Assembly (NCBI RefSeq): GCF_000772105.1 | Contig: NZ_CP009354.1 | Coordinates: 1,054,001 to 1,118,000, forward strand | DNA from: Vibrio tubiashii ATCC 19109 | Lineage (GTDB): Bacteria > Pseudomonadota > Gammaproteobacteria > Enterobacterales > Vibrionaceae | Direction of reading: 5' to 3' | DNA length: 64,000 bases | Part shown: one piece after another, positions 8,558 through 18,224 of the stretch | Layout of the letters: every line of letters begins with the position of its first letter | Numbering within the stretch: position 1 is the first letter of the stretch | Program-made: the position numbers and the translations under genes | The notes under the pieces: generated by a model | The model's input: the letters and a program-made list of their open reading frames with translations, nothing else | What the model was told of the DNA's origin: nothing | Database searches by the model: none

Positions 8558-10636
8558 ATGGTGAATGACGTAGAATTTAAATTTGAAGTGCCTGGATGTG
8601 GACATGAATTTCGGGTCGAGAGCTTTCAGGTAACCGAAGAGCTTTCTAAACCTTTTCATATCAGTCTCTCATTACTTTCACTTGATCCAGATATTTCGTT
8701 TGATGAGCTTATTCGTAAGGCAGGTTCGTTGACTCTTTATGGTCAAGGCGTTGGTGCTGCGCGAGTGTTCAACGGTGTCGTGAATGAAGTACGATACCTT
8801 GGCTCAGGGCGTCGATTTTCGCGTTATCAGTTGGTACTCGTGCCTCAGGCATGGTTCCTAACTCAGCGTCAAGATTGCCGAATTTTCCAACAAAAATCTG
8901 CGTCAGATATCATAACCGAAGTGCTAGATGACGCTTCAGTTACTGACTATCGTCTTGAGCTTTCAGGCATTTATCCTCCTAAAGAATACGTTTTGCAGTA
9001 CCGTGAATCTGATCTTCACTTTGTGCAGAGAATCATGTCTGAACACGGTATGTGGTATTACTTTGAGCATACTGATACCAATCACACTATGGTGATTGTC
9101 GATAGTAATGATGCTATCGCGCCGCTTTTAAGCACGCCTTTGAATTCTTCTTACTTAGGGCCGGTGGTTTACCACGCCGATGGTGGTGGAGTTGCAGACA
9201 GAGAGCATATCACCGATCTCGAGTTAGTGAATCGAGTACGTACGGGCCATGTAACTTATACCGACTACAACTATGAACATCCTAAAATTCCTCAGGAAAT
9301 GACGAATGCGGGTGATTTAGACCAAGATCTCAAGCAATTTGATTATCCTGGGCGCTATTTTGATCCGGCCATGGGGCAGGTGAGAACAACCGAATGGATG
9401 TCAGAACATATCGTTGATAACCAACAAGTCGAAGCAAGTAGTGATGTAATGCGTTTAGCGACGGGTTATAGCTTCAACATCAGCGAACACCCACGTTCAG
9501 AAATTAATCGCGATTACATCATGTTATCTGTTGTGCATACTGGGCAAGACCCTCAAGTGCATGAAGATGAAACAAGTGGTATGCCAACCACTTACCACAA
9601 CCATTTCTCCTGCATACCGCGTGATGTTGTGTTCAGAGCACCCAAATTATCAGCGCCCGTTGTGGATGGTCCGCAGACTGCGGTAGTTGTAGGCCCTGCC
9701 GGTGAAGAGATCTACACTGATAAACTTGGCCGAATAAAAGTCCAATTCCATTGGGACCGATATGGCGAAAATGACGAGCATTCAAGTTGTTGGATTCGCG
9801 TTAGTCAGTCAATGGCAGCACCAACATGGGGAGCGGTTTACTTGCCGCGTATCGGGCATGAAGTTGTGGTTACTTTCTTAGAAGGCGACCCAGATCGACC
9901 ATTGGTTACTGGGGCTGTTTACAATGGATTGCACTTTCCTCCTTATTCTTTACCTGAGAATAAAACACGTACGACTTTCCGCACTCAGACACACAAAGGG
10001 GCAGGGTATAACGAACTGAGCTTTGAAGATGAAGCGAATCAAGAAGAAGTTTATATCCACGCTCAAAAAGACATGTCGACTAAGGTGCTTAACAACCGTT
10101 ATCGAGATATTGGTCAGGACGAGTTCCTGAAAGTTGCTCGGCACCAAACAAATGATGTCCACGGTGATCATAAAGAAACCATTGATGGTCACAAAACGAC
10201 TCAGGTTAACAGCACTTTCACTGAGACTGTTGAGCAGGATGTCAGCGTTACATACAACGCGAATGAAACCCAGTACGTAAAGAATAACTCTGATTTAGAA
10301 ATTGGAGATAACCGCACGACAAAGATTGGCAAAAATGACGATCTTGATGTGGGTGAGAACAGTAATTTAACGGTCGGGGCTTCGAAAAACTCTGATGTTG
10401 GTGCGGATGACAATCAAACGGTTGGTGGCAACCTAACGGTTTCCGTGAAAGGTAACACTTCGTACAAAGCTGATGGGGCAACGCAGATAATCAGTGGCGA
10501 AAAAATTGTCTTGAAAACAGGGGGCTCCTCTTTGGTCATGAATAGTGATGGTTCAATTAAATTGACAGGCTCTGCAATCACCATTGAAGGCAGCGATAAA
10601 GTTGTAGTGAAAGGTGGCAACGTAGCGATAAATTAA
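8558..10636 (+). CDS. vgrG: VgrG spike protein (TssI)
   Basis: This 692-residue protein is a VgrG with gp27-like and gp5-like OB-fold parts (GRIKVQFHWDRYGENDEHS, WIRVSQSMA, LPRIGHEVVVTFLEGDPDRP) and a C-terminal needle of Asn/Thr/Gly-rich beta-helix repeats. It ends with VKGGNVAIN and has no evolved C-terminal effector domain. The trimer caps the Hcp tube and carries the PAAR tip. I take ATG 8558, which has AGGT-AAAAG upstream, rather than the TTG 18 bases earlier. The stop overlaps the next gene by one base. Confidence 0.96.
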   Translation: MVNDVEFKFEVPGCGHEFRVESFQVTEELSKPFHISLSLLSLDPDISFDELIRKAGSLTLYGQGVGAARVFNGVVNEVRYLGSGRRFSRYQLVLVPQAWFLTQRQDCRIFQQKSASDIITEVLDDASVTDYRLELSGIYPPKEYVLQYRESDLHFVQRIMSEHGMWYYFEHTDTNHTMVIVDSNDAIAPLLSTPLNSSYLGPVVYHADGGGVADREHITDLELVNRVRTGHVTYTDYNYEHPKIPQEMTNAGDLDQDLKQFDYPGRYFDPAMGQVRTTEWMSEHIVDNQQVEASSDVMRLATGYSFNISEHPRSEINRDYIMLSVVHTGQDPQVHEDETSGMPTTYHNHFSCIPRDVVFRAPKLSAPVVDGPQTAVVVGPAGEEIYTDKLGRIKVQFHWDRYGENDEHSSCWIRVSQSMAAPTWGAVYLPRIGHEVVVTFLEGDPDRPLVTGAVYNGLHFPPYSLPENKTRTTFRTQTHKGAGYNELSFEDEANQEEVYIHAQKDMSTKVLNNRYRDIGQDEFLKVARHQTNDVHGDHKETIDGHKTTQVNSTFTETVEQDVSVTYNANETQYVKNNSDLEIGDNRTTKIGKNDDLDVGENSNLTVGASKNSDVGADDNQTVGGNLTVSVKGNTSYKADGATQIISGEKIVLKTGGSSLVMNSDGSIKLTGSAITIEGSDKVVVKGGNVAIN

Positions 10637-11121
10637 TGATGGAAAAACAACGTATTCATGTAGAAACCATCACGGAGCAGCAAGCCAAACCAACGGCTTG
10701 CTTTTCGCGTTTTGGAACCATAGTCGCGATTAATAAATCGACCAATAGTGTCCGAGTCGATTTTGAAGGTAACCCATTTAATCAGCCACTGACTGCACGA
10801 TTGGGCCGGGCTTTTCGTAGCAGTGAGCTGCAAATGGCGATCGACAACCAACTCAGTTGTCGCATCGAATTTTTGAATGATGATTTGGGCTTACCTTTAG
10901 TGACGGACATTTTTTTCTCGATCCTTGATGAGTCAGAAGAGTTTGTTCTCAGAGCTAAAAAGATGGTCATTGAGACGGAGCAAGAGCTTGTTGTTCGAAG
11001 TGGTGAGACGCAAACGCGTTATAGCGGGCGTGATGGACGCATTACAACGAAAGCCAAATATGTCACTTCTCAAGCAGAGAAAGCCCAGAAAATTCAGGGC
11101 GGAACAATAGCGATTAACTGA
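10636..11121 (+). CDS. VgrG-linked small spike-like protein (DUF6484-like)
   Basis: This 161-residue protein has an N-terminal OB-like beta domain (FSRFGTIVAINKSTNSVRV) and a C-terminal stretch of short beta repeats. It resembles proteins annotated as DUF6484 that sit beside vgrG in T6SS clusters; I recognise this by pattern only. Its last residues, GGTIAIN, closely copy the VgrG ending GGNVAIN. It starts on the last base of vgrG's stop, so the two are translationally coupled. A role in spike assembly or effector loading is inference. Confidence 0.75.
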   Translation: MMEKQRIHVETITEQQAKPTACFSRFGTIVAINKSTNSVRVDFEGNPFNQPLTARLGRAFRSSELQMAIDNQLSCRIEFLNDDLGLPLVTDIFFSILDESEEFVLRAKKMVIETEQELVVRSGETQTRYSGRDGRITTKAKYVTSQAEKAQKIQGGTIAIN

Positions 11122-11160
11122 TAGCCATTACGCTATGGCACGCCGGATATGGAACAATAG

Positions 11161-12480
11161 ATGCGACAAAGAATCGGTGTAGAGCACCTCAATGCCCCTA
11201 TAACCAACCAACAGCTTGACTTAGCCTTAGAAGAAGCAGAGCGAACGATTGAAGAGCTTTCAGCTTTGCCAGAGAATTGGTTAAGTTTTAGCAATGAAAA
11301 ACTGCTACTAGCTTCAGAAAGTCTGGGATTTCTTCTTAGGCAAAGGGTTCAGATACATAAAAGAGGCTACCCAAGTCGAGACAATGACTATTTGCAATTA
11401 ATAGAGCGGCAAATCGAAGAGCTAAAACAAGTGTACTTGTCCTTCTATAGGTTAGCGCCTGGGTTAATACATCAGCAAAAAGATATCGAGCCTAGCCTCT
11501 ATACTTGGCTGATGTTTCAAGATGAGTTTGGTAATGAACTAAACAATCTATTGTGTGGGGTGAAGTATCTTGAAGAACTGGATACAACCACTGCGATGCT
11601 TATCGTCACCCACTCATCACTACCTTCGCTCGACAACGTGTTGGCAGAACTTATCGAAGGGCAGGCAAAGTCGACTTCTCTTTACTTTGAATGCTTACGT
11701 CTGCGACAGACTTTGAGCGTTGCACTGATTAAACATTGGAATAAGTCAGGATGTATCGACTCAGAGATAGCATTTCCTGTTTTGGCATTACAAGATGTTG
11801 AAGACGGCGTCAGCTGGATTAACGAGAATGCTCAAGGTGACCAGTATCTCTTCGAACGCCTTATTACGAAAGGTGATAGAAGTACTTGGTTTCGCAGAAA
11901 TTTTGGTGTTGACGCTAAACATATTTCGTCACCTAAAATCAAAACATACGCTAAGTTGCTAGAACTCAAAGAGTTTATGGAATTCGATATTGAATCGCCT
12001 CTAGCATCTGTCGATTTTGTCTTAAGTGGAGACTGCAATCTGGTTCCACAAGTGCTCGATAATTTATCGAAGCTTGAAGAGCATCAAGCTGAGATCTGGC
12101 TTCAAGCGCTGTACGTTGTATATGGTTCCCGACTGCCTATTGAACCGCAGAGTTTTGGGGTTGAATACAGTCAACAAGACATACACGATCTACTTAGCCA
12201 GTGGGTTGCTCAAGACAAACATAAGCAAAACTTGCCGAGTAGGCTCGGTAATGCGCTTAGTTTCGAGACGACGTTAGCGGCTATGCAGGACCCTAATATT
12301 GATTTTGTATTCCGGAAGTGGCTCTGGAGACAGCTTTGTATCCAATCAAGGGCTTACATTTCTTGGCACATGGTTATGCCCGTTTATCAACAAGATTGGA
12401 ACTTCCACAATTTAAAAGTCACACCTTCTGTTAGCGAGCGATTCAATTTAAGGAGCAACAATGCAGTTATGGGATATTGA
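11161..12480 (+). CDS. T6SS accessory helical protein, unknown function
   Basis: I do not recognise a domain in this 439-residue protein. It is rich in Leu and charged residues, lacks a signal peptide or membrane segment, and looks all-helical, possibly with HEAT-like repeats in the second half (~200-400). GGA lies eight bases before the ATG. It overlaps the DUF2169 gene by 20 bases and belongs to the vgrG operon. Genes of this kind beside DUF2169 adaptors are common in T6SS clusters, so help in effector handling is plausible but unproven. Confidence 0.7.
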   Translation: MRQRIGVEHLNAPITNQQLDLALEEAERTIEELSALPENWLSFSNEKLLLASESLGFLLRQRVQIHKRGYPSRDNDYLQLIERQIEELKQVYLSFYRLAPGLIHQQKDIEPSLYTWLMFQDEFGNELNNLLCGVKYLEELDTTTAMLIVTHSSLPSLDNVLAELIEGQAKSTSLYFECLRLRQTLSVALIKHWNKSGCIDSEIAFPVLALQDVEDGVSWINENAQGDQYLFERLITKGDRSTWFRRNFGVDAKHISSPKIKTYAKLLELKEFMEFDIESPLASVDFVLSGDCNLVPQVLDNLSKLEEHQAEIWLQALYVVYGSRLPIEPQSFGVEYSQQDIHDLLSQWVAQDKHKQNLPSRLGNALSFETTLAAMQDPNIDFVFRKWLWRQLCIQSRAYISWHMVMPVYQQDWNFHNLKVTPSVSERFNLRSNNAVMGY

Positions 12481-13441
12481 ACCGCATTCTGAGCTATCGG
12501 TAAAAGGTCGATTTCAACGTGATGAGCATGGGCGCGAAGTATGGGTCGTCGTAGGCAAACGAACGTGGCAGTTTGATGGGAATAACTGGAGTGCGCTCGC
12601 TCAAAGTGATATTCACGACGACCCGCAATATCTAGGAGATCCCGGATTTTCGGCGATGAAAGTGGATCACGAGTTTGCTTACACAAAAGATAACACCGAT
12701 GTTTTGGTGTTTGGTAAGGCGAGAAGTTACGCTAAAAAGCCGGTGACTAAACAGGAGTGCAGAGTGCTCATTGATGGTCACGTTGATAAAACTCTTTCTA
12801 TTCATGGCGACCGTATTTGGGTAGAGCATGGCGGGAGCGTTACGTTAAGTCAGCCTATTCCTTTTGTCGAAAAAGACATTGATTATTCTTGTGCAATTGG
12901 TGGAGACATTCGTAATCGAATCGGTGGAGGAATTGCCAGTTCAACAGATGAATTGTTGAAACAGAGAGTGCCCTCGGTGTTCTATCCCAACGAAGATTGG
13001 AGCGCTACAGGTGCCAAATTGCGCGTCGCAGGCTTCGGCCCTTTGCCACCTTTTTTTGAATCTCGCCAAACATTGGCGGGAACATTTGACGAGGATTGGA
13101 TAGATAATCGTAAGCCGTTGCTACCACAAGATTTTAGCCAAAAGTTTTACCAGAGTGCACCTCAAGACCAACAGTGTAAAGGTCATTTGGCTGGTGGTGA
13201 GCGGTTAATGATGAGTGGCTTCTGCCATGATGACACGATTTCATTTCGTATCCCCAAAGACAAATATACGGCAGTCGCCAAATTTCAAGATGAATCCTAT
13301 CAGGCTCCAATGGCGATCTACACTATATTTATAAACACAGAAGATAAAACAATATCAATGAGTTACAGTGCTTCATTTTTGTGCCAAGACAAAGAACACT
13401 TGTTGGTATCAACATCAATAATCAATCAACAAGAGAGCTAG
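12461..13441 (+). CDS. DUF2169-family T6SS effector adaptor
   Basis: This 326-residue protein has the DUF2169 pattern: an N-terminal VKGRFQRDEHGREVWVVVGKRTW strand block (split here only in description), a PGFSAMKVDHEFAYTKDNTDV-type core, and a beta-rich remainder. DUF2169 proteins act as cytoplasmic chaperone-adaptors that load PAAR- or VgrG-bound effectors. AAGGAG lies at ideal spacing before the ATG, inside the end of the previous gene. The partner is probably the PAAR carrier at 34192-36966, or an effector encoded elsewhere. It is followed four bases later by a ketosynthase-like gene. Confidence 0.85.
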   Translation: MQLWDIEPHSELSVKGRFQRDEHGREVWVVVGKRTWQFDGNNWSALAQSDIHDDPQYLGDPGFSAMKVDHEFAYTKDNTDVLVFGKARSYAKKPVTKQECRVLIDGHVDKTLSIHGDRIWVEHGGSVTLSQPIPFVEKDIDYSCAIGGDIRNRIGGGIASSTDELLKQRVPSVFYPNEDWSATGAKLRVAGFGPLPPFFESRQTLAGTFDEDWIDNRKPLLPQDFSQKFYQSAPQDQQCKGHLAGGERLMMSGFCHDDTISFRIPKDKYTAVAKFQDESYQAPMAIYTIFINTEDKTISMSYSASFLCQDKEHLLVSTSIINQQES

Positions 13442-13445
13442 GAAT

Positions 13446-14390
13446 ATGAATGGTTCCACTGGCCGTTATGTGCTGGGAATGGAAGTGGTTTCTCCTACAG
13501 GTATGAATTTGGAAATCGCTACCTCTGTTGCGAAAGCGGATTTGGCGAGGTTTGAGCAACTGGAAGGAGACGACGGTATTGAGCGCTTTACGTACGCCAA
13601 GATCGACTACACAAAAGCACAGCCACTGTTTGATAAAGCCTGCGACTTGGCCGGCGGGATACTTGATTCCTTGCTGAAACAAATACCGCCATCACTGAAG
13701 CCTATCCCGTTGGTTATCTCAGTACCTAATGAAGTTTCTTTAGTTAAGATGCAGGAATGGATAGGCGAAAGTACTTATTCGGGGTTTATTTCAAAAATTG
13801 ATGTGGTTCATTCTAGTGGTGCATCATTCCTACTTAAAGCAATGAAGTCCTTAGATGACAATGATGCAATGATGTGTATTTCCGTCGATTCCTTAGTGGA
13901 GTCTATGAGTGATTTGATCGAACATGCCAAGGTTATGAGCACCAACAATCCTTGGGGTATTATCCCAAGTGAAGGAGGCGCTGGTTTAATCTTATGTCGT
14001 AGAAACGTCGTTGAAACCTTGAAGCTAAAGCCCAAAGCACAATTAGGGTATATGGACGTTGAGCCATGTGTTTCTGACCGTAGAGGTATGTATCGTCTAG
14101 TTCAGCGCGCGAGTCGCCAGATAGAATCATTTGGTGAAGTATATTCAGACATGACCAACTTACGTGAACATACAGAAGACTATGGTTTCGCTCTAGGTGC
14201 AAAAGCCGAGCGTTTCATTCAACCTCAACAGCCTCACTTAATTAATGAACTATGGGGTACTATGGGAAGTTCTTCCGCACTTGCTCTCGTTTCTTACGCA
14301 GTAGGTCACCACCATTTCAATCATCCTACAACGCTTATGATGTTTGGTTTTAATAGTGACAAGGCGTTACTGCAATTACTAGCATGTTGA
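13446..14390 (+). CDS. Ketosynthase/thiolase-fold pseudoenzyme of the T6SS cluster
   Basis: The 314-residue protein follows the layout of beta-ketoacyl synthases. VVHSSGASFLLKAMKSL aligns with the nucleophile region (ACTSG...), and NPWGIIPSEGGAGLIL aligns with the GEGAG loop. The catalytic Cys position is occupied by His122, and the second histidine motif (EAHGT) is not visible, so condensing activity is unlikely. It may serve as a structural or adaptor protein. Such genes often travel with DUF2169 genes in T6SS clusters. It is the last gene of the vgrG operon. Confidence 0.7.
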   Translation: MNGSTGRYVLGMEVVSPTGMNLEIATSVAKADLARFEQLEGDDGIERFTYAKIDYTKAQPLFDKACDLAGGILDSLLKQIPPSLKPIPLVISVPNEVSLVKMQEWIGESTYSGFISKIDVVHSSGASFLLKAMKSLDDNDAMMCISVDSLVESMSDLIEHAKVMSTNNPWGIIPSEGGAGLILCRRNVVETLKLKPKAQLGYMDVEPCVSDRRGMYRLVQRASRQIESFGEVYSDMTNLREHTEDYGFALGAKAERFIQPQQPHLINELWGTMGSSSALALVSYAVGHHHFNHPTTLMMFGFNSDKALLQLLAC

Positions 14391-14458
14391 TTCAGATCAC
14401 TTCTAAAGTCTTACATTAATATCACGATTTACTTTGGTTGATATTATTAATAATAAAA

Positions 14459-14508
14459 CTGGGTAATTTGCATAGTTAAAGCGTAAGTTTAAGACGCAGA
14501 TTACCTAG
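14459..14508. promoter_or_regulatory. Imperfect 13-base dyad upstream of the kinase operon
   Basis: CTGGGTAATTTGC and GCAGATTACCTAG can pair along 13 positions with two G-U pairs and a 24-base loop. It lies in the 233-base gap before the kinase gene, where the promoter of the kinase-tssA-tssB operon should be. It could be an operator or an RNA hairpin. Confidence 0.3.
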
Positions 14509-14623
14509 TAATAATAACTAAAATAATAGGTGTACTGTTCGTTTTTAATACCAGCCTTGAAACTGGGATATATCAGCAAATATTATCTGCGCTCAATAAT
14601 ATTTTTCGATTAAAGAGTGCAGA

Positions 14624-16615
14624 GTGTCTGATAAGCAGGGAGCAGCCAAAGGATATATTGATCAGTTGGTTGTAAAAGCCATTGAGAGAAAAAAACAGAA
14701 TGAACAACGTTTGGCGAATAAGAATAAGCCAAAGCTTGAATACGTTCTTTTTTCACAATTTGATGTGCTAGACACACTGCCGTCGAAAAACGGTAGGACA
14801 ACGGTTTACCATCTCGCTAAAAAAGGTCAGCCAGACAAGCAAATCTGTTGCAAGGTAGTCAATGAAGACGCGACAGACTTGGCAGCTAAGATGTTGGTCA
14901 ACGAGGCCAGCAGACTAGAAATTTCACAACATCCGAGTGTCGCCGAGTTCATTAAAGTTGGTAATGAATTTGAGCGCCCATATCTGATGTACGAGTGGAT
15001 TCAAGGCGAGTCTTTGGCAGAAAAAATGGAGCGTTATTCTACAAAAGGCTTTCGTCACGATCATATCGCATGGTTGGTTTACCAACTCGCTGGCGCACTC
15101 GAGTATATGCATACACGAGGCATATGCCATCTAGACATCAAACCTTCAAATGTTCTTGTCAGTGAAGGCGATTATGTAAAGCTGATTGATTTCGGGGCTG
15201 CACGCTACATTGGCGAATCAGAAACCTATTCAGAAGCCAGTTTAAGTTACGCCTCTCCGCTCTATTTAGAGACTGGGACGACAGAACCTCAAGATGATGT
15301 TTATTCATTAGCTTTGCTAACAGGGCACCTATTTTTGGGCGCTGTTTTTGGTGATGCGTGGCATAAGCAACTGAAAGATCGCAAGCGTGCCCCGCTTATT
15401 CCTAATCATATTTGGAAACTGCTCAAAGAAGTCATTAACAACCCAAGAGGGCACGGCTACACAGCAATTTCCTTTGCTCAGCAAGTTGCGCGAATTGATA
15501 CTCAAGCGATTGATGCCAAATCGAATGCGCCAATATTTAGCAGCTTACGTAATGCTGATTTGCTACTGACTCATCGTAAACCGCATGAGAAATCTGGTTA
15601 TGGGCGCTTTAAGATACTTGAGGCGAGCCTAGTACTAAGTGTGGTCGCCATTACAGGTAATTACTTGTACAACCAGAGCCAACCAGAGTGGAAATCTATT
15701 ATCAACCCTGCTCAGTCTTCAAATGAAGGAGTGAGCGTGATAAAGCCCGCGCAGACGGCTTCATTTCTAGGGCAGTCCCCTTGGGATATTGAATTCTCTC
15801 TCAACGACATGGAGAAAAATGTTGTCACGACGGCACCTTATCGAGAAGCTTATCAGGTGCAGCAAACAAAACTCTCCAAGTTGTACAAGAGTAATCAAAC
15901 TGAATTGCAATCCTATCAACTTCTTGCTGACGATCTTCCTAAGGAGTTGGTCGACTTACGCAAAGAGCTCGTTCAGCTTAAGCAGAAGCTGATCAGTGAT
16001 GGCGCATTATTCCCATATGCTGATAAAACGCTTACCGCAGTAATGGCAGGGCTTAATACTGCATCAATTAATTCTTTGAAACTTTCTGCGTTATCAGGAA
16101 GTAAAGAGCAACAGCTTACTAAGTTGATCTTGAACGGTGACGCAAAGCTTGCGGATGAAGAGCTAAAAGCTGCTTGGTTGCTCAGTCAATCAGAGGCGTA
16201 TTTCTATAGCCAAGTTCTACCGGCCAAAGTACTTTCAAACATCAACAACTTGGTAGAGCAGAATGCTAAAGACCACTACTACACCAAGGCGATTAATCAA
16301 GCTCAATCGGCAATGGCATTCTTTGGCAATACGCCAGAGCTGAGCCAGAAAGTAAAAGATCTGATTGTTGCTAGAAGTGAGTTTATTTTATTTAGCACTG
16401 TTACTGAGCAATCAATCTTTGACAAACAAAGGTTGCACGACTCATTAGCTGACTTAGAAACGAACGCACCAAAGACATTCAACGAGGTCATTGAAGTACT
16501 CAATAGCATGGCGAAGGAATCAATTGATAAAAGTCATCAGATTTCTGAACCAGCTAGAGGTGCGTTGGCTGTTGACAGCGCGTTGAAAGACTACTTCTCA
16601 GAGGTGAGGAGTTAA
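14624..16615 (+). CDS. ppkA: T6SS membrane Ser/Thr protein kinase (PpkA-like)
   Basis: This 663-residue protein has a eukaryotic-type kinase domain at ~45-295. Visible residues are the ATP lysine in CCKVV (K77), a helix-C Glu (E94), HLDIKPSN as catalytic loop (H-L-D instead of H-R-D), and DFG (189-191). A single membrane segment at ~330-348 is followed by a helical, probably periplasmic domain of ~310 residues. PpkA kinases phosphorylate the FHA protein TagH and control T6SS assembly after translation; tagH is at 29939. It starts with GTG after an AAAGAG site and heads the tssA-tssB-tssC operon. No PppA phosphatase gene is seen in the window. Confidence 0.9.
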   Translation: MSDKQGAAKGYIDQLVVKAIERKKQNEQRLANKNKPKLEYVLFSQFDVLDTLPSKNGRTTVYHLAKKGQPDKQICCKVVNEDATDLAAKMLVNEASRLEISQHPSVAEFIKVGNEFERPYLMYEWIQGESLAEKMERYSTKGFRHDHIAWLVYQLAGALEYMHTRGICHLDIKPSNVLVSEGDYVKLIDFGAARYIGESETYSEASLSYASPLYLETGTTEPQDDVYSLALLTGHLFLGAVFGDAWHKQLKDRKRAPLIPNHIWKLLKEVINNPRGHGYTAISFAQQVARIDTQAIDAKSNAPIFSSLRNADLLLTHRKPHEKSGYGRFKILEASLVLSVVAITGNYLYNQSQPEWKSIINPAQSSNEGVSVIKPAQTASFLGQSPWDIEFSLNDMEKNVVTTAPYREAYQVQQTKLSKLYKSNQTELQSYQLLADDLPKELVDLRKELVQLKQKLISDGALFPYADKTLTAVMAGLNTASINSLKLSALSGSKEQQLTKLILNGDAKLADEELKAAWLLSQSEAYFYSQVLPAKVLSNINNLVEQNAKDHYYTKAINQAQSAMAFFGNTPELSQKVKDLIVARSEFILFSTVTEQSIFDKQRLHDSLADLETNAPKTFNEVIEVLNSMAKESIDKSHQISEPARGALAVDSALKDYFSEVRS

Positions 16616-16617
16616 TT

Positions 16618-18198
16618 ATGTCGGCAATTGATCAAGATAAGATGCTAGCTCCAATTTCTGACGCTTCTCCAGCAGGAGAAGATGCTCGTTATGAGTTTTG
16701 TTATGAAATGATGGAAGCTGAAGTCAAAAAGTTCGGTTCGCTCTTTGGTGAGACGGTTGATTGGGTATTGGTCAAAACGCATGCGACGGAAGTGCTTGAA
16801 AGACACAGCAAAGATCTGAAAGCAATCTGTTACCTCATTCGAGCACAAAGTGAAGAAACGGGACTGCAAGGCCTGGAGCAAGGGCTAATACTGCTTAGCA
16901 AGGCGTTAAGCGTATATGGCTCTGATTTATACCCAACACGAAAGCGTGCAAGAGACGGTGCCGTAGAGTGGCTTAATCATCAGTTTAAATTGCAATGCAA
17001 CAAACTAGCTGAAGAGCCTCAACCGTGGGATATCGTTTCAGCGTGTATTACTGCTATTGAAGAAGTGCAAAGATTGTTTGATGACGTGTTTCACGACTCT
17101 GAAGCAGACTTTTTTGAGATTCGCACTCAGCTAAATGTTTTGTCGCAACAAGCTGTAGATAACACGCCGCCACAAGATTCGCAGGTTCATAATACGCCTT
17201 CAACAGAATCAGCCTCCGTTGAATCTGGTGTACAAGAATCCGTGTCAGCGGGTGAAAGTGTTAAACCTACTCAAGCGCCGAAAAATACTCAAGCAAGTTT
17301 AGCTTCCGGGGCTAGCAGTAAACCTGTGATCCAAGAAGTTGACATTGATACCGACTTTACATCTCCAACGGCCTCGAAACGTACACTAAAAAAAGTGGCT
17401 GAAGTCATGATTGGTTCAGATCCACGTGACCCACTAGCGTATCGTATTTATCGCCATTTGACTTGGGATGAGATTGACGGTCTGCCTGATCATCAAAACT
17501 TTGAGACTCCTTTAAGTCTTGCTGTCTCAACAGACCAGCAAGCGGAGTATCGTGATAAAGCACTTCAAGAGAGCGATATTGATACGATCAAGCGTCTGGA
17601 AAGAACGCTCACAGACGCGCCATTTTGGTTAACTGGCCACTACTTGGTCTACTTAATGTTGAGTAACCTTGGATTCGATGAAGCCTCTGCTGCGGTCAAG
17701 CATGAGGTTAAACGTTTCGTTGAGTCTTTAGCTGGCATCGAAGATCTAAAATTCAAAAATTCTATACCATTTGCAGATGAAGCGACAATAAGTTGGTTGT
17801 CTACTCAAGTTGCTGATTCATCGTGCTCACAACCTGTAGTTCAGACGGTTGTTATCACCGAAGAAGACTCATCGCTGATGGAGGATATTACCCTAGAAAA
17901 CCTAGGGGAACGTGCTGCAGAACTTGCTCGAAAGCTCGAACTTGATAGCTCGGGCCGAGGGCAGTTCATGCTGTATTTACAACTGATAGCAGCTTACCAG
18001 TCAGTAGGGTTGTACCCTTTGTGCTTACCGTATCTTGAGAAAGGGTGGGAAGTACAAAAGGAGTTTGACCTTGCTAGCTGGGAACCCCACTTATCGTCGC
18101 AATTGGAAGACCTCATTCGTAAAACACTCAAACAGTTGTATCGAACCAAAGATCTTTTGCCTGCGAAATACGACGAGTGGCAAGCAATTTATGACTAA
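16618..18198 (+). CDS. tssA: TssA baseplate/sheath-polymerisation protein (ImpA_N, VasJ type)
   Basis: The 526-residue protein has an ImpA_N domain at ~8-130 (ISDASPAGEDARYE, followed by the RARDGAVEWLNHQF helix), a low-complexity Ser/Gln/Pro linker at ~185-240 and a VasJ-like C-terminal domain. TssA caps the growing sheath and coordinates tail polymerisation. It lies two bases after the kinase gene and just before tssB. The cluster has a second TssA-family protein at 27380, which carries a membrane anchor. Confidence 0.92.
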   Translation: MSAIDQDKMLAPISDASPAGEDARYEFCYEMMEAEVKKFGSLFGETVDWVLVKTHATEVLERHSKDLKAICYLIRAQSEETGLQGLEQGLILLSKALSVYGSDLYPTRKRARDGAVEWLNHQFKLQCNKLAEEPQPWDIVSACITAIEEVQRLFDDVFHDSEADFFEIRTQLNVLSQQAVDNTPPQDSQVHNTPSTESASVESGVQESVSAGESVKPTQAPKNTQASLASGASSKPVIQEVDIDTDFTSPTASKRTLKKVAEVMIGSDPRDPLAYRIYRHLTWDEIDGLPDHQNFETPLSLAVSTDQQAEYRDKALQESDIDTIKRLERTLTDAPFWLTGHYLVYLMLSNLGFDEASAAVKHEVKRFVESLAGIEDLKFKNSIPFADEATISWLSTQVADSSCSQPVVQTVVITEEDSSLMEDITLENLGERAAELARKLELDSSGRGQFMLYLQLIAAYQSVGLYPLCLPYLEKGWEVQKEFDLASWEPHLSSQLEDLIRKTLKQLYRTKDLLPAKYDEWQAIYD

Positions 18199-18224
18199 TT
18201 ACAGAGTTAGATAAGGAACTAATT

